Of a stretch of 64,000 nucleotides of DNA, positions 27,342-36,461 are shown piece by piece (position 1 is the stretch's first letter; each line of letters starts with the position of its first letter). Made by a program: the position numbers and the translations under genes. The notes below the pieces were generated by a model. It was not told the origin of the DNA. It did not search any database and saw nothing but the letters and a program-made list of their open reading frames with translations. Source of the stretch: Limobrevibacterium gyesilva (GTDB lineage Bacteria > Pseudomonadota > Alphaproteobacteria > Acetobacterales > Acetobacteraceae); contig NZ_JAPDNT010000002.1 in NCBI RefSeq assembly GCF_025989185.1, positions 1-64,000 of the forward strand, given 5' to 3'.

Positions 27342-28535
27342 GTGTCGGCGACCACTGACGGCAAGCTGTTTTCCTACCTTCATCCGCTCAGCCTTCCGAG
27401 GATTGACCGGCCGGCCGTCATCAACGGCGTGCTGCATGGCATCTGTGTTGAAGCACCGGGCGTGAACAGGAGCTACCAACGGCAGGCCCCGATTTTCCAC
27501 GACGACCCGGACGGTGCGGGGCTGTTTCCGCGTGGCGTCGCCTCGATGCCGGTGAGATATCCGCCGGCATTCATCGCATCCATCCGTGACGCCACTCTCG
27601 TCGGTTACAGAACGATACTGACGGAGGAGGGCCATTTCTTCAATGACGATGCCCCGGTCGATCAGGCAGCCGTCGATCGATATCTCGCGAAGATGGCGCA
27701 GTTGGACAAGTTCCCGAATGAGGATACCGGACTTCGGATCGAGGGCGATCAAGGCGCATTTCGATTGGAGCGGACAGGACGGCCCGATCGCCATATCGAG
27801 GGGACAACGATCGTTCTTTGTTCCACGGAGCCGGCCAACTATGGCTCGTTTCTTTTTCGCATTCTGCCAAAGCTCGCCGCGTTGCAAGAAGCCGATCTGG
27901 ACGCGAAGGTGATGGTCTACGCCAATGCTGCAACCTATCGGCAGCTGCTGTCCCTTGCCGGAATCCCGCAGAGCCGGCTGCTGCTGCACGATACGCGCAT
28001 CGTCTACAAGCTGGATCACGCTGTCGTGCCGTCGCTGCGGAATCCGACTGCATTCCTGGACGAGGCGTCGGTGGCATTCTACGCAGGCCTGCGCAAGCGG
28101 TTCGGCAGCGAGCGGGGTACGCGGAGGATCTACGTCTCGCGGCTTGGCGTCAGCAAGACCGGACGGGTGATGCTGAATGAAGCGGAAGTGGAAGCGAAGC
28201 TTGAGGCACTGGGCTTCGAGATCGTGCGGCCGCAGCATCTGACTGCGGAAGAGCAGATCAAGGCCTTCTCATCGGCGCAGTTCGTCATCGGCCCGTCGGG
28301 TGCGGCCATGTTCAACGCCGTGTTCTGCCACCCCGGCACGACGCTGATCGACATCGAATCCGAGCCGCATTGGATCCATGCCCATGCGTGCCTTTTCACG
28401 TCATGCGGGCTGCGGTGGGGCCTTTTCGAAGGCAAGGTCGTGGATCCCAGCCCCGATCTGGTTCACAAGCAGTTCCACGTGAACGCGAGTGCCCTTGCCG
28501 AGCGGGCTCAAAAGCTCCTCAGCGAGATGGAATGA
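27342..28535 (+). CDS. Glycosyltransferase family 61 protein
   Basis: The 397-residue protein resembles GT61 (DUF563) enzymes, which transfer pentoses or hexoses, often onto lipopolysaccharide, capsule or O-linked glycans. Characteristic parts are the central TEPANYGSFLFRILPKL region, RRIYVSRLG, and the late FVIGPSGAAMFNAVFC with LIDIES following. It starts at a GTG with GAGG upstream. It has no signal peptide and is likely cytoplasmic. It is the first of a group of envelope-related genes reaching to 33821, though on mixed strands. The acceptor is unknown. Confidence 0.82.
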   Translation: MSATTDGKLFSYLHPLSLPRIDRPAVINGVLHGICVEAPGVNRSYQRQAPIFHDDPDGAGLFPRGVASMPVRYPPAFIASIRDATLVGYRTILTEEGHFFNDDAPVDQAAVDRYLAKMAQLDKFPNEDTGLRIEGDQGAFRLERTGRPDRHIEGTTIVLCSTEPANYGSFLFRILPKLAALQEADLDAKVMVYANAATYRQLLSLAGIPQSRLLLHDTRIVYKLDHAVVPSLRNPTAFLDEASVAFYAGLRKRFGSERGTRRIYVSRLGVSKTGRVMLNEAEVEAKLEALGFEIVRPQHLTAEEQIKAFSSAQFVIGPSGAAMFNAVFCHPGTTLIDIESEPHWIHAHACLFTSCGLRWGLFEGKVVDPSPDLVHKQFHVNASALAERAQKLLSEME

Positions 28536-28868
28536 TCGCCGGATCAGCTTCGAAATCCTGATCGCGTGGACTGTTCCGGCGCCACCCATGCGGCTGTGCC
28601 GAGATGGCGTAGCGTCGTCATGGCCGGCAGTTGCAGCCACACCGCCAGCAGGATCGCCAGCCCTGCGCGGTCGCGCAGCAGCGTCGGGTCGCCGGGCGTA
28701 GAATGCCGGTTTTCGGCATCTGCACACCCGGGCGGCGGAACCCGTTGCGTTTTGCTCACGGAGCGAGGGTGCGTCGGGGTGATGAAGAAACCCTTAGCAC
28801 AGGCGAGGAACGCCGCGTGTTCGGCCCCCGAAGGGCGCCATCAGGGGGCAGACGTCAGATCCGGGACA
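28536..28868. other. 333-base convergent intergenic region, no gene seen
   Basis: The gap lies between the ends of the converging GT61 and MFS genes. A short inverted repeat, GATCAG at 28542-28547 and CTGATC at 28558-28563, stands just after the GT61 stop and could aid termination. A 71-codon minus-strand frame (28544-28759) has a hydrophobic middle but no ribosome site or recognisable family, and I do not call it. Confidence 0.5.
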
Positions 28869-30029
28869 TCAGGCCGGCGCCGTGTGCCAGAACGACAAGG
28901 CCAGCCCCAGCACCGCCGCCAGCAGTGGCACCAGCAGGCCCACCACGCCGGCCCATCCGGCCAGATGCCACAGCAACCCCGGCACCACCCCGCCCAGCGC
29001 GCCGCCGATGTAATAGGTGGTGACGTACAGTCCGACAGCCGTCGACTTCGCCCGCGGAACCGAGGCGGCGATGAACCCCAGGGACAGCGCCTGCACCACG
29101 AACAGCCCGCCGGCCAGCCCCGCAAGCCCGGCGATCACCAGCGGCAGCGACGGCGCCAGCGTCAGCAGCAGGCCGGCGGACGCGAGCGACACCACAATGG
29201 CCATGGTACGGCGCCGGCCGATCCGCACCGCCAGCCGGGTTGCGGCCGACGTGGTGACCATGCCCAACAGGTACACGGTGAAGACCAGGCCGAGCTGCGC
29301 CGGCGCCAGCCCGAACGGCGGGGCGGCGAGGTAGAAGTTCACGTAGGTGAAGGTTGCCACCATCGAGAACAGCATGCCGAACCCCACGCCGCAGGTCGCC
29401 AGCAGGCGCGGGTTGGTGAGGTGTTCGCGATAGGTCCGCAACGTGCCGCGGACGCCGCCGCCGACCGCGTGGAAGTTCCGCTCGCGAGGCAGCAGGGCGG
29501 CGACCGCGACGGCGGCGAGCACGGTGACGGCGCCGATCACCACGAAGGCCATGCGCCAGCCGCCAAGATCGGCAGCGACGCCAGCGACGAAGCGGCCGGC
29601 GAAGCCGCCGAAGATCGTGCCCTGGGCGTAGCTGCCGGCGGCACGGATCCCCGATCCTCCCGGGCATTCGTCGCCGATATAGGCGACCGTCACCGCGAAG
29701 ATGAACGGGAGCATCAGCCCCTGCACGAAGCGCAGCGCCACCATCGCGTCCAGGCTGCCGGCGCCGGCGATCAGCAGCGTGGGCACGGCGAGGCCGAAGC
29801 AGGCCGCGACGATCAGCCGCTTGCGCCCCAGCCGGTCGGAGATGGTCCCCACGAAGGGCGCCACCAGCGCCACCGCCAGCAGCGGCGCGGTGATGGTCAG
29901 GCCGGTGCGCGGCAGCGGGACCGCGAAGCTGTCCGCCAGCGCCGGCAGGATCGCCTGCGGCGTGTAGAGGTTGAGGAAAGTGCACAGCCCCGCGATCGCA
30001 ACGGCGGCCGCGCGCGCATCCGGCCTCAT
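28869..30029 (-). CDS. Major facilitator superfamily transporter
   Basis: The 386-residue protein has about twelve membrane segments and typical MFS signatures: LYTPQAILPALADSF in helix 1, the loop motif GTISDRLGRKR between helices 2 and 3, and a matching VRIGRRR in the second half. It looks like the YnfM/CynX-type drug or solute exporters. I chose the ATG at 30029, just upstream of a membrane helix; the longer frame runs into mepA out of frame. It starts ten bases after the mepA stop on the same strand, so the two are probably co-transcribed. The substrate is unknown. Confidence 0.87.
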   Translation of the reverse strand: MRPDARAAAVAIAGLCTFLNLYTPQAILPALADSFAVPLPRTGLTITAPLLAVALVAPFVGTISDRLGRKRLIVAACFGLAVPTLLIAGAGSLDAMVALRFVQGLMLPFIFAVTVAYIGDECPGGSGIRAAGSYAQGTIFGGFAGRFVAGVAADLGGWRMAFVVIGAVTVLAAVAVAALLPRERNFHAVGGGVRGTLRTYREHLTNPRLLATCGVGFGMLFSMVATFTYVNFYLAAPPFGLAPAQLGLVFTVYLLGMVTTSAATRLAVRIGRRRTMAIVVSLASAGLLLTLAPSLPLVIAGLAGLAGGLFVVQALSLGFIAASVPRAKSTAVGLYVTTYYIGGALGGVVPGLLWHLAGWAGVVGLLVPLLAAVLGLALSFWHTAPA

Positions 30030-30039
30030 TGTGCCGCGT

Positions 30040-30873
30040 TCACGGCGCGGGAGCGGACAGGATGGTGGCGCAGGCAGCCGGCAGCGGTGGAGGCGCGGCC
30101 GGCTTTGCCGGGGCGGGCTTCGGCGGCTGATCGAGCTGGTCGAACCACCATTGCAGCGTCGCGTCGCAGCCGTCGCCGGGTGGCGGCGGCGGCGCCTGGA
30201 CGCAGGCGGGCTGATCGTCCGGGCAGCGGAAGCGGATATGCATGTGGCTGGCATGGCCCCACCACGGCCGGATCAGGCGCAGCCAGGCGCGGTCGCCGCC
30301 AAGGGAAGCGAGGCTCTCCTGGCAGAGCTGCTTCTTGATCGCGGGGTTGACGAGGATGCGGTCCACATGCGGCAGGCCGGCGGCCAGGCGCAGCAGCGTG
30401 ATGTGCGTGGGCCGCCAGGTCGCCGGGTCGACCGCACGCCCGTCTGGACGCACCAGGCTCGCCGGCTCGAGCGCCTCGCGCTCGGCGGGCGGCAGCACCG
30501 GATGCGGCGGGATCATGTCCAGCCACACATCGGCGTCGATGCCCATCTGGTGACTGAAATGCCCGCCGCGCAGCGGGCCGCCGCGCGGGCCGGAGATGTC
30601 GCCGGCATAGATGTCCGGCAGGCCGGACTCCTGGGCGCGGCGGCCGAGGAGCTGCAGCGCCGCGATGGTGTCGGGATGGCCCCAGAACGCGCTGCGCGAA
30701 AGCCGGATGGTCTGCAGTCCCGGCTGCGTGTCCGGCAGGCGGACGGCGCCGGCGATGCAGCCGGCGCCCTGGCTGCCGATGACGCGCACCGGGCCGGGCG
30801 CCGGCGTGTCGGGTGGGGCGCCGGCCCCGCAGAGCAGCAGCGGCAGGACAACAGCCAGGACGCGCAAGGACAT
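30040..30873 (-). CDS. mepA: Penicillin-insensitive murein endopeptidase MepA (M74)
   Basis: MepA is a periplasmic LAS-type zinc peptidase that cuts D-Ala-meso-DAP cross-links in peptidoglycan. The 277-residue protein has a signal peptide (residues 1-19). The zinc site is visible in GGHFSHQMGIDADVW (His and Asp) and WWGHASHMHIRF (HxH). Cys residues in GAGCIAG, QLCQES, RFRCPDD and ACATI may form disulfides as in the E. coli enzyme. The C-terminus ends in a Pro-Ala rich tail. Confidence 0.94.
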   Translation of the reverse strand: MSLRVLAVVLPLLLCGAGAPPDTPAPGPVRVIGSQGAGCIAGAVRLPDTQPGLQTIRLSRSAFWGHPDTIAALQLLGRRAQESGLPDIYAGDISGPRGGPLRGGHFSHQMGIDADVWLDMIPPHPVLPPAEREALEPASLVRPDGRAVDPATWRPTHITLLRLAAGLPHVDRILVNPAIKKQLCQESLASLGGDRAWLRLIRPWWGHASHMHIRFRCPDDQPACVQAPPPPPGDGCDATLQWWFDQLDQPPKPAPAKPAAPPPLPAACATILSAPAP

Positions 30874-30904
30874 GGACGCTGTTGGACCGGAACGCGCGCC
30901 TGCG

Positions 30905-31960
30905 TCAATCCGGAGTGGCTTCGAGCCCGTCGGCGGCGAATGCGGGGATCGCCAGGTAGGACATCCGCTTCAGCTCCTTGCGGCCGCGCGCCACGGATTC
31001 AAGGATCAAGCCCACCGAGAAGGACAGGAACGACAGCAGCACGAGGCCGGTGGCCAGCAGCGCGGTCGGCAGGCGGGGCACCAGCCCGGTCTGCAGGAAC
31101 TCCATCACGATCGGCAGGCCCAACCCGGTGGCCAGCAGCAGCAGCACGACGCCGGAAAGGCCGAAGAACTGCAGCGGCCGCTGATCCTTCACCAGCATGG
31201 CGATGGTGCGCAGGATGCGCAGCCCGTCGGCGTAGGTGCGCAGCTTCGAGGCCGATCCGGCCGGGCGAACCCCGTAGGCCGTGGCCACTTCGCCCACGGG
31301 CATCTGCAGCTCGAGCGCGTGGACGGTGAACTCCGTCTCGGTCTCAAAGCCCGCGGCCAGCGCCGGGAAGGATTTCACGAAACGGCGGCTGAAGACGCGA
31401 TATCCCGAGAGCATGTCGGAGACCCGGTTGCCGAAGACGAACTGCACCAGGCCGGTCAATACGCGGTTGCCCAGGCGGTGGCCGGTCCGGTAGGCGTCGC
31501 CGAGGTCGGTCTGGCGCCGTCCGGTCACCATGTCCAGGCCCTGTTCGGCCAGCAACCGGACCATGTCGCGGGCTGCGGCAGCGTCGTAGGTGTCGTCGCC
31601 GTCGACGAGGACGTAGATATCGGCCTCGACATCGGCGAAGGCGCGGCGGATGACGTTGCCCTTGCCTTGCAGGCGCTCGTGGCGCGTGACGGCACCGGCC
31701 GCCCGCGCCGCCGCGATGGTGCCGTCCGTGGAGTTGTTGTCGTAGACGTAGACGGTGGCGCACGGCAGTGCCGCGCGGAAATCCGCGACGACCTTGCCGA
31801 TCGTGACCGCCTCGTTCCAGCAAGGGATCAATACCGCGATGCGGGGGCTGGGCCGGCGCGGCGTATCGGTGAGGCTGAGAGGGACAGACAGGTCCATGTG
31901 GAACGCCGGCTCGTGTCGGGAAGGCCGCAGCGCCGGAGCGGGGCTCGGGGGCGTAAACAT
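30905..31960 (-). CDS. Family 2 glycosyltransferase with C-terminal membrane segments (GtrB/DPM-like)
   Basis: The 351-residue protein starts its GT-A domain with AVLIPCWNEAVTIG, carries VDGDDTYD (metal-binding DxD type) and RLGNRVLTG, and ends with two membrane helices (about residues 268-290 and 303-330). This fits polyprenyl-phosphate glycosyltransferases that load a sugar onto undecaprenyl phosphate at the inner membrane. The start is uncertain: ATG 31960 or 31897, neither with a strong ribosome site. A second GT2 and a GtrA protein lie just beyond, together suggesting lipid-linked sugar transfer. Confidence 0.85.
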   Translation of the reverse strand: MFTPPSPAPALRPSRHEPAFHMDLSVPLSLTDTPRRPSPRIAVLIPCWNEAVTIGKVVADFRAALPCATVYVYDNNSTDGTIAAARAAGAVTRHERLQGKGNVIRRAFADVEADIYVLVDGDDTYDAAAARDMVRLLAEQGLDMVTGRRQTDLGDAYRTGHRLGNRVLTGLVQFVFGNRVSDMLSGYRVFSRRFVKSFPALAAGFETETEFTVHALELQMPVGEVATAYGVRPAGSASKLRTYADGLRILRTIAMLVKDQRPLQFFGLSGVVLLLLATGLGLPIVMEFLQTGLVPRLPTALLATGLVLLSFLSFSVGLILESVARGRKELKRMSYLAIPAFAADGLEATPD

Positions 31961-32164
31961 TGCGTGGGCGTCGATCCGATTACGGTATCGTTAGGCTAGC
32001 GTAGTGTGATGCCTCACGCCAGATTTTCCGGGATCGTCCGCAACCGTCGTATGCTCGCCGCCGGCAATATCGAATCGGAGGCCGGGACGTGGCAGGCCGG
32101 ATGACGGCGCGTAGGTTTGAAGCGGCGATGGGGCGGCCCCGCGGTTTCGCGGTTCGGGCCGGGC

Positions 32165-33391
32165 ATGCCCATGCGCACTGAAACGCTCCCGTCCTGCCCG
32201 GATGTGGCGCCGGCGATGCACGACGAGGCGGCAACGCTGGAACTGACGATCCTGATGCCCTGCCTGAACGAAGCGGAGACGCTGGCGCGCTGCATCGTGA
32301 AGGCGCAGGCCTATCTCGCGCGCAGCGGCGTGGCCGGCGAGGTGGTCATCGCCGACAACGGCAGCACCGACGGATCGCAGGCGATCGCTGAGGCACATGG
32401 CGCGCGGGTCGTGCCGGTGGCGGCGCGCGGCTACGGCAGCGCGCTGATCGGCGGCATCCGCGCGGCGCGGGGCCGCTACGTCATCATGGGCGACAGCGAC
32501 GACAGCTACGATTTCAATGCCTTGGAGCCCTTCGTTGAGGAGTTGCGTCAGGGCGCCGAGCTGGTGATGGGCAACCGCTTCAAGGGCGGCATCATGCCCG
32601 GAGCGATGCCGAAGCTGCACCGCTACCTCGGCAACCCCGTGCTGACCGCGATCGGGCGCCTGTTCTTCCGCAGCCCTTGCGGCGACTTCCATTGCGGCCT
32701 GCGGGGCTTCAGCCGCGACGCCATCCTGCGCCTGGACCTGCAGGCGCCGGGAATGGAGTTCGCCAGCGAGATGGTCGTGAAGGCAACCATCCAGCGCCTG
32801 CGCATCGCCGAGGTCGCGACGATCCTGCACCCGGATGGCCGCAGCCGCCCGCCGCATCTGCGCAGCTGGCGCGACGGATGGCGGCATTTGCGCTTCCTGC
32901 TGCTGTTCAGCCCGCGCTGGCTGTTCCTGTATCCCGGCTTCATCCTGTTCGCCGGCGGGCTGGGGGGCATGGCCTGGCTGCTGCCGCAGGCCCGGGCGAT
33001 CGGCGGCGTCACCCTCGACATCCACTCCCTGCTGTACGCGGCAGTGGCCACCGTGGTCGGCCTGCAGTCGGTGCTGTTCTGGGTGTTCACCAAGATCTAC
33101 GGGACCCGCGAGGGCATGCTGCTGGAGGACGAGAATTTCAACCGGAGGCTCCGGCGGCTGAGCCTGGAGCGTGGGCTGGTCGCCGGCGGGCTGCTGCTGG
33201 TGCTGGGCGTGGTGCTCGGGGCCGTTGCCCTGGGCACATGGGGCAGCGTCGGCTACGGCTCGCTGCACCCGGAAGCGACGATGCGGCTGATCATTCCCTC
33301 GGCGACGGCGATTCTCCTGGGATTCCAGCTCATCTACGGCTGTTTCTTCATCAGCGTGCTGGAGATCCGCTCGTCGCGGAGCGGCGGATAG
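32165..33391 (+). CDS. Family 2 glycosyltransferase, dolichyl-phosphate-glucose-synthase-like
   Basis: The roughly 408-residue protein opens its GT-A domain with LTILMPCLNEAETLARC, followed by IADNGSTDGS, IMGDSDDSYDF (DxD-type metal site) and CGLRGFSRDA. The last 150 residues carry about four membrane segments. It likely makes a polyprenyl-phosphate-linked sugar used on the outside of the membrane. The start is uncertain: ATG at 32117, 32165, 32171 or 32216 are in frame, none with a clear ribosome site. It is convergent with gtrA and divergent from the other GT2 gene. Confidence 0.85.
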   Translation: MPMRTETLPSCPDVAPAMHDEAATLELTILMPCLNEAETLARCIVKAQAYLARSGVAGEVVIADNGSTDGSQAIAEAHGARVVPVAARGYGSALIGGIRAARGRYVIMGDSDDSYDFNALEPFVEELRQGAELVMGNRFKGGIMPGAMPKLHRYLGNPVLTAIGRLFFRSPCGDFHCGLRGFSRDAILRLDLQAPGMEFASEMVVKATIQRLRIAEVATILHPDGRSRPPHLRSWRDGWRHLRFLLLFSPRWLFLYPGFILFAGGLGGMAWLLPQARAIGGVTLDIHSLLYAAVATVVGLQSVLFWVFTKIYGTREGMLLEDENFNRRLRRLSLERGLVAGGLLLVLGVVLGAVALGTWGSVGYGSLHPEATMRLIIPSATAILLGFQLIYGCFFISVLEIRSSRSGG

Positions 33392-33398
33392 GCGGCGC

Positions 33399-33821
33399 CT
33401 ACCGGAACACCACCGTGCGGGAGAGGTGGAAGTTCAGGAACATCCCCATGGCGACGCCGGCAAGGATGGCCAGCACGGGGTGCTCGATGCAGACCGGGCT
33501 GAACGTGACCAAAGCGAAATAGGTGCCGCGGTTGAGCACGAAGCCGATGGCGTTGGCGCTGAGGAACAAGGCCCATTGCCGGTGCACAGGCCCGCTGCCG
33601 CGGCCACGGAACGTCCACAGCCGGTTCAGGCCCCAGGTGGTGGTCGCCGCGACGAGATAGGAGGCGAGGCCCGCCGCATACAGGCCCAGCGACCCCTTGA
33701 GGGCATAGACCACGGCGGTATCGACCAGGAATCCGATGAAGCCGACGGTTCCGAAGCGCAGGAACTGCTGCAGCAGCGCCACCCGGGACGGCGTCATGAC
33801 TCGCAAAAGGATCGCCTGCAT
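33399..33821 (-). CDS. GtrA family membrane protein
   Basis: The 140-residue protein has four membrane segments and the GtrA pattern: LRFGTVGFIGFLVDTAVVY near the start, NRLWTFR in the middle and NFHLSRTVVFR at the end. GtrA proteins are thought to flip bactoprenol-linked sugars, working with a GtrB-type transferase such as the two encoded next to it. The ATG at 33821 is chosen, but 33797 is also possible. The gene ends eight bases from the converging GT2 gene. Confidence 0.88.
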   Translation of the reverse strand: MQAILLRVMTPSRVALLQQFLRFGTVGFIGFLVDTAVVYALKGSLGLYAAGLASYLVAATTTWGLNRLWTFRGRGSGPVHRQWALFLSANAIGFVLNRGTYFALVTFSPVCIEHPVLAILAGVAMGMFLNFHLSRTVVFR

Positions 33822-34000
33822 GCTCCGCCGCTCATACCCTCGGCCGCCGGGAAAGGGAAGTTGCGACTGATCATCGGCATGTGAGGCCCGGCGCGGGCGC
33901 GCATGCGCCGGTTTGGGCCGTTCGCGCCCTGAGGCACGCGCCTTGCTTGCCGCTGGCGGGCGCGGCTGCCATCGTTCGCGCAGAAACAAGAAAGGGCGGG

Positions 34001-34876
34001 GTGTCGGTGGTGGCGGTAGCGATTATCGGCCTGGGCAATATGGGGCTGGGCATGGCGGCGACGCTGGTGCGGTCGGGCCTGGTGCCGGTGGGCTTCGACC
34101 TGGCGCCGAAGCGCCGGGCGCTCGCTGCCGAAGCCGGGGCGGGTGTGGCGGCCGCCCTGGCGGACGCGATGGCGGGAAGCGACGTTGTGGTGCTGTCCCT
34201 GCCGCATGGCCGTGCCGTGGCCGCCGCCGTGGAGGCCTTCGTCGCCGTCGCGCCGACCGATGCCGTGCTGGTCGACACCTCGACGCTGGCGGTGGCGGAG
34301 ACGCGGGCCTTCGCCGCCCGGGTGGCGGCGAGTGGGCGGGCCTTCCTGGATGCGCCGGTCTCCGGCGGCCCCGCGGGGGCGGCTTCGGGCCAGCTCACGG
34401 CGATGGTCGGCGGCGACGCGGCGGTGCTGGCGCGGGTACGCCCGGTGCTGGAGCGGCTGGCGGCGCGTATCGTGCATGTCGGCGGCGCCGGGGCGGGGCA
34501 GGTGGCGAAGCTTGCCAACAACATGCTGGTCGCCACGCATCTGGTGGCTGCGGCCGAGGCGATGCGGATGGCCGAGGCGGCCGGGGTGCCGGCGCAGGCG
34601 GTGCTCGACGTGGTCAACGCGGCCTCCGGACGGTCCGCCGCGACCGAGGTGAACCTGCCGCGCTGGATCCTGTCCGGCAGCTTCGACAGCGGTTTTGCGG
34701 CCGGGCTGATGCGCAAGGATGTCGGGCTCGCGCTGGACCTCGCGCGCGATGGCGGGGTCGCCGTGCCGGTGCTGGCGCGCGCCGCGGAGACCTGGCTGGC
34801 CCGCAGCGGCGCGGTCGGAGCGGATGCGGATTTCAACCGTGTGCCCGCCTGGGTGATGGAGGGTGGCGATGGCTGA
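34001..34876 (+). CDS. 3-hydroxyisobutyrate dehydrogenase-like NAD(P)-dependent oxidoreductase
   Basis: The 291-residue protein has an N-terminal Rossmann motif (AIIGLGNMGLGM), the substrate-binding signature DAPVSGGPAGAASGQLT and the catalytic Lys in GQVAKLANNM, so it belongs to the beta-hydroxyacid dehydrogenases. The start is a GTG with AAAGGG upstream; an earlier ATG adds 40 residues unlike the family. Its end overlaps the aldehyde dehydrogenase start by eight bases, so the two are coupled. It begins an eleven-gene rightward block ending at 47875. Likely substrates are short hydroxy acids such as 3-hydroxyisobutyrate or tartronate semialdehyde. Confidence 0.9.
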   Translation: MSVVAVAIIGLGNMGLGMAATLVRSGLVPVGFDLAPKRRALAAEAGAGVAAALADAMAGSDVVVLSLPHGRAVAAAVEAFVAVAPTDAVLVDTSTLAVAETRAFAARVAASGRAFLDAPVSGGPAGAASGQLTAMVGGDAAVLARVRPVLERLAARIVHVGGAGAGQVAKLANNMLVATHLVAAAEAMRMAEAAGVPAQAVLDVVNAASGRSAATEVNLPRWILSGSFDSGFAAGLMRKDVGLALDLARDGGVAVPVLARAAETWLARSGAVGADADFNRVPAWVMEGGDG

Positions 34877-36380
34877 TGTGAAGCAGGCCGGTGAGGTGAT
34901 CGCGGCCGCGTTTCCGACCGGCATCGGCAGTTGGATCGGCGCCGCACTCGTCGCCGGCGAAGGCGACCCGGTGGCGTTGATCGACCCCGCGACCGGGCAG
35001 GAGGTGGCGCGCTACGCCGATGCCGGTCCACGCCTGGCCGAGGCCGCCGCGCGGGGCGCGGTGACCGGCCAGGCCGCCTGGCTGGCGCTGCCCCCCGCCG
35101 AGCGTGGCCGGCGCATGTGGGGCTGGGCGCAGGCGGTGCGGGGTGCCGCCGGGCGGTTGGCGGAACTGGAGGCCGCCAACGCCGGCAAGCCGCTGCGCGA
35201 TGCGCAGGCGGAGGCAGGCGCGGTCGCCGCCATGATCGAGTACTACGCAGGCTGGTGCGACAAGCAGGAAGGGCGGGTCATTCCGGTGCCGTCCGGCCAT
35301 CTGACCTATGTGCGCCAGGAACCGTACGGGGTGGTGCTGGCGATCACGCCGTGGAACGCGCCAATGTTCACCGGCGGCTGGAACGTTGCCCCGGCGCTGG
35401 CCGCCGGCAATGCCGTGATCCTGAAGCCCAGCGAGTTCACGCCGCTGACCAGCATCCTGCTGGCGCAACTGGCGAGCGAGGCCGGGATGCCGGAAGGCGT
35501 GCTGCAGGCGGTCGTGGGGCTTGGGACCACGACCGGCGCGGCCCTGATCGCGCAGGAGCATGTGCGCAAGGTGGCATTCGTCGGCAGCCCGGCATCCGGC
35601 GCCGCGATCGCGCGCGCCTGCGCGGAACGGATCAAGCCCTGCATGCTGGAGCTGGGCGGCAAGTCGGCCAACATCGTGTTCGCCGATGCCGACCTGGAAC
35701 TCGCCGTGCGCGGCGCCCAGGCCGCGATCTTCGCCGGTTGCGGGCAGAGCTGCGTGGCCGGCTCGCGGCTGCTGGTGCAACGGCGCGTCTACGACCGTTT
35801 CGTGGCCGATGTCGCGGCGGGGGCGGCGCGCATTCGCCCCGGCCTGCCGCTGCAGCCGGAGACCGAGCTGGGGCCGGTCGCCACGTCCCGGCAGTTCGCG
35901 CATATCCAGCGCCTGGTGGCGCAGGGCGTGGCCGACGGCGCCGGGCGCATCAGCGCGCCGACGCCCGAGGGGCTGCCGCAGGGCGGCTACTGGATGATGC
36001 CGACGATCCTCGATCGGCTCCCGGTCGGAAGTGCCGCGGCGCAGGAGGAAATCTTCGGACCGGTCGTCGGCGTCCTGCCGTTCGACGACGAGGACGACGC
36101 CGTGCAGCTGGCCAATGCCACGCGGTACGGCCTCGCCGGCGCGGTGTGGACGCGCGATGTCGGCCGCGCCCATCGCGTCGCCGCCGCGGTGCGGGCCGGG
36201 ACGTTCTGGATCAACGGCTATCGCACCATCCATGTCTCGGTGCCGTTCGGCGGCTTCCATGCGTCGGGATACGGGCGCAGCTCCGGCGTCGAGGCGCTGG
36301 CCGAATACGCACAATCCAAGGCGGTATGGGTGGAAACGGGCGTGCATCCGTCCGTTCCGTTCGGCTACGCTCCCCGGTGA
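34869..36380 (+). CDS. NAD(P)-dependent aldehyde dehydrogenase
   Basis: The 503-residue enzyme oxidises an aldehyde to an acid. Motifs seen are ITPWNAPMF, LKPSEFTPL, the general-base Glu in LELGGKSANIVF, the catalytic Cys in GCGQSCVAGSR and EEIFGPV. GGAGGG lies just before the ATG at 34869; a GTG six bases earlier is also in frame. It overlaps the preceding dehydrogenase gene. In context it may oxidise an aldehyde made by the pathway of this block. Confidence 0.93.
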   Translation: MADVKQAGEVIAAAFPTGIGSWIGAALVAGEGDPVALIDPATGQEVARYADAGPRLAEAAARGAVTGQAAWLALPPAERGRRMWGWAQAVRGAAGRLAELEAANAGKPLRDAQAEAGAVAAMIEYYAGWCDKQEGRVIPVPSGHLTYVRQEPYGVVLAITPWNAPMFTGGWNVAPALAAGNAVILKPSEFTPLTSILLAQLASEAGMPEGVLQAVVGLGTTTGAALIAQEHVRKVAFVGSPASGAAIARACAERIKPCMLELGGKSANIVFADADLELAVRGAQAAIFAGCGQSCVAGSRLLVQRRVYDRFVADVAAGAARIRPGLPLQPETELGPVATSRQFAHIQRLVAQGVADGAGRISAPTPEGLPQGGYWMMPTILDRLPVGSAAAQEEIFGPVVGVLPFDDEDDAVQLANATRYGLAGAVWTRDVGRAHRVAAAVRAGTFWINGYRTIHVSVPFGGFHASGYGRSSGVEALAEYAQSKAVWVETGVHPSVPFGYAPR

Positions 36381-36461
36381 ACCTGGATCGACGTGCCTCA
36401 TGTCCCGCCGGATGGAGTGGTGATTTTCGGAAACGTACGGAACGCATAAGGGAGACGACCG

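Noticed and set aside
28544-28759. A 71-codon minus-strand frame with a hydrophobic middle
   Set aside because: It has no ribosome site and no recognisable family, and lies in a convergent gap.
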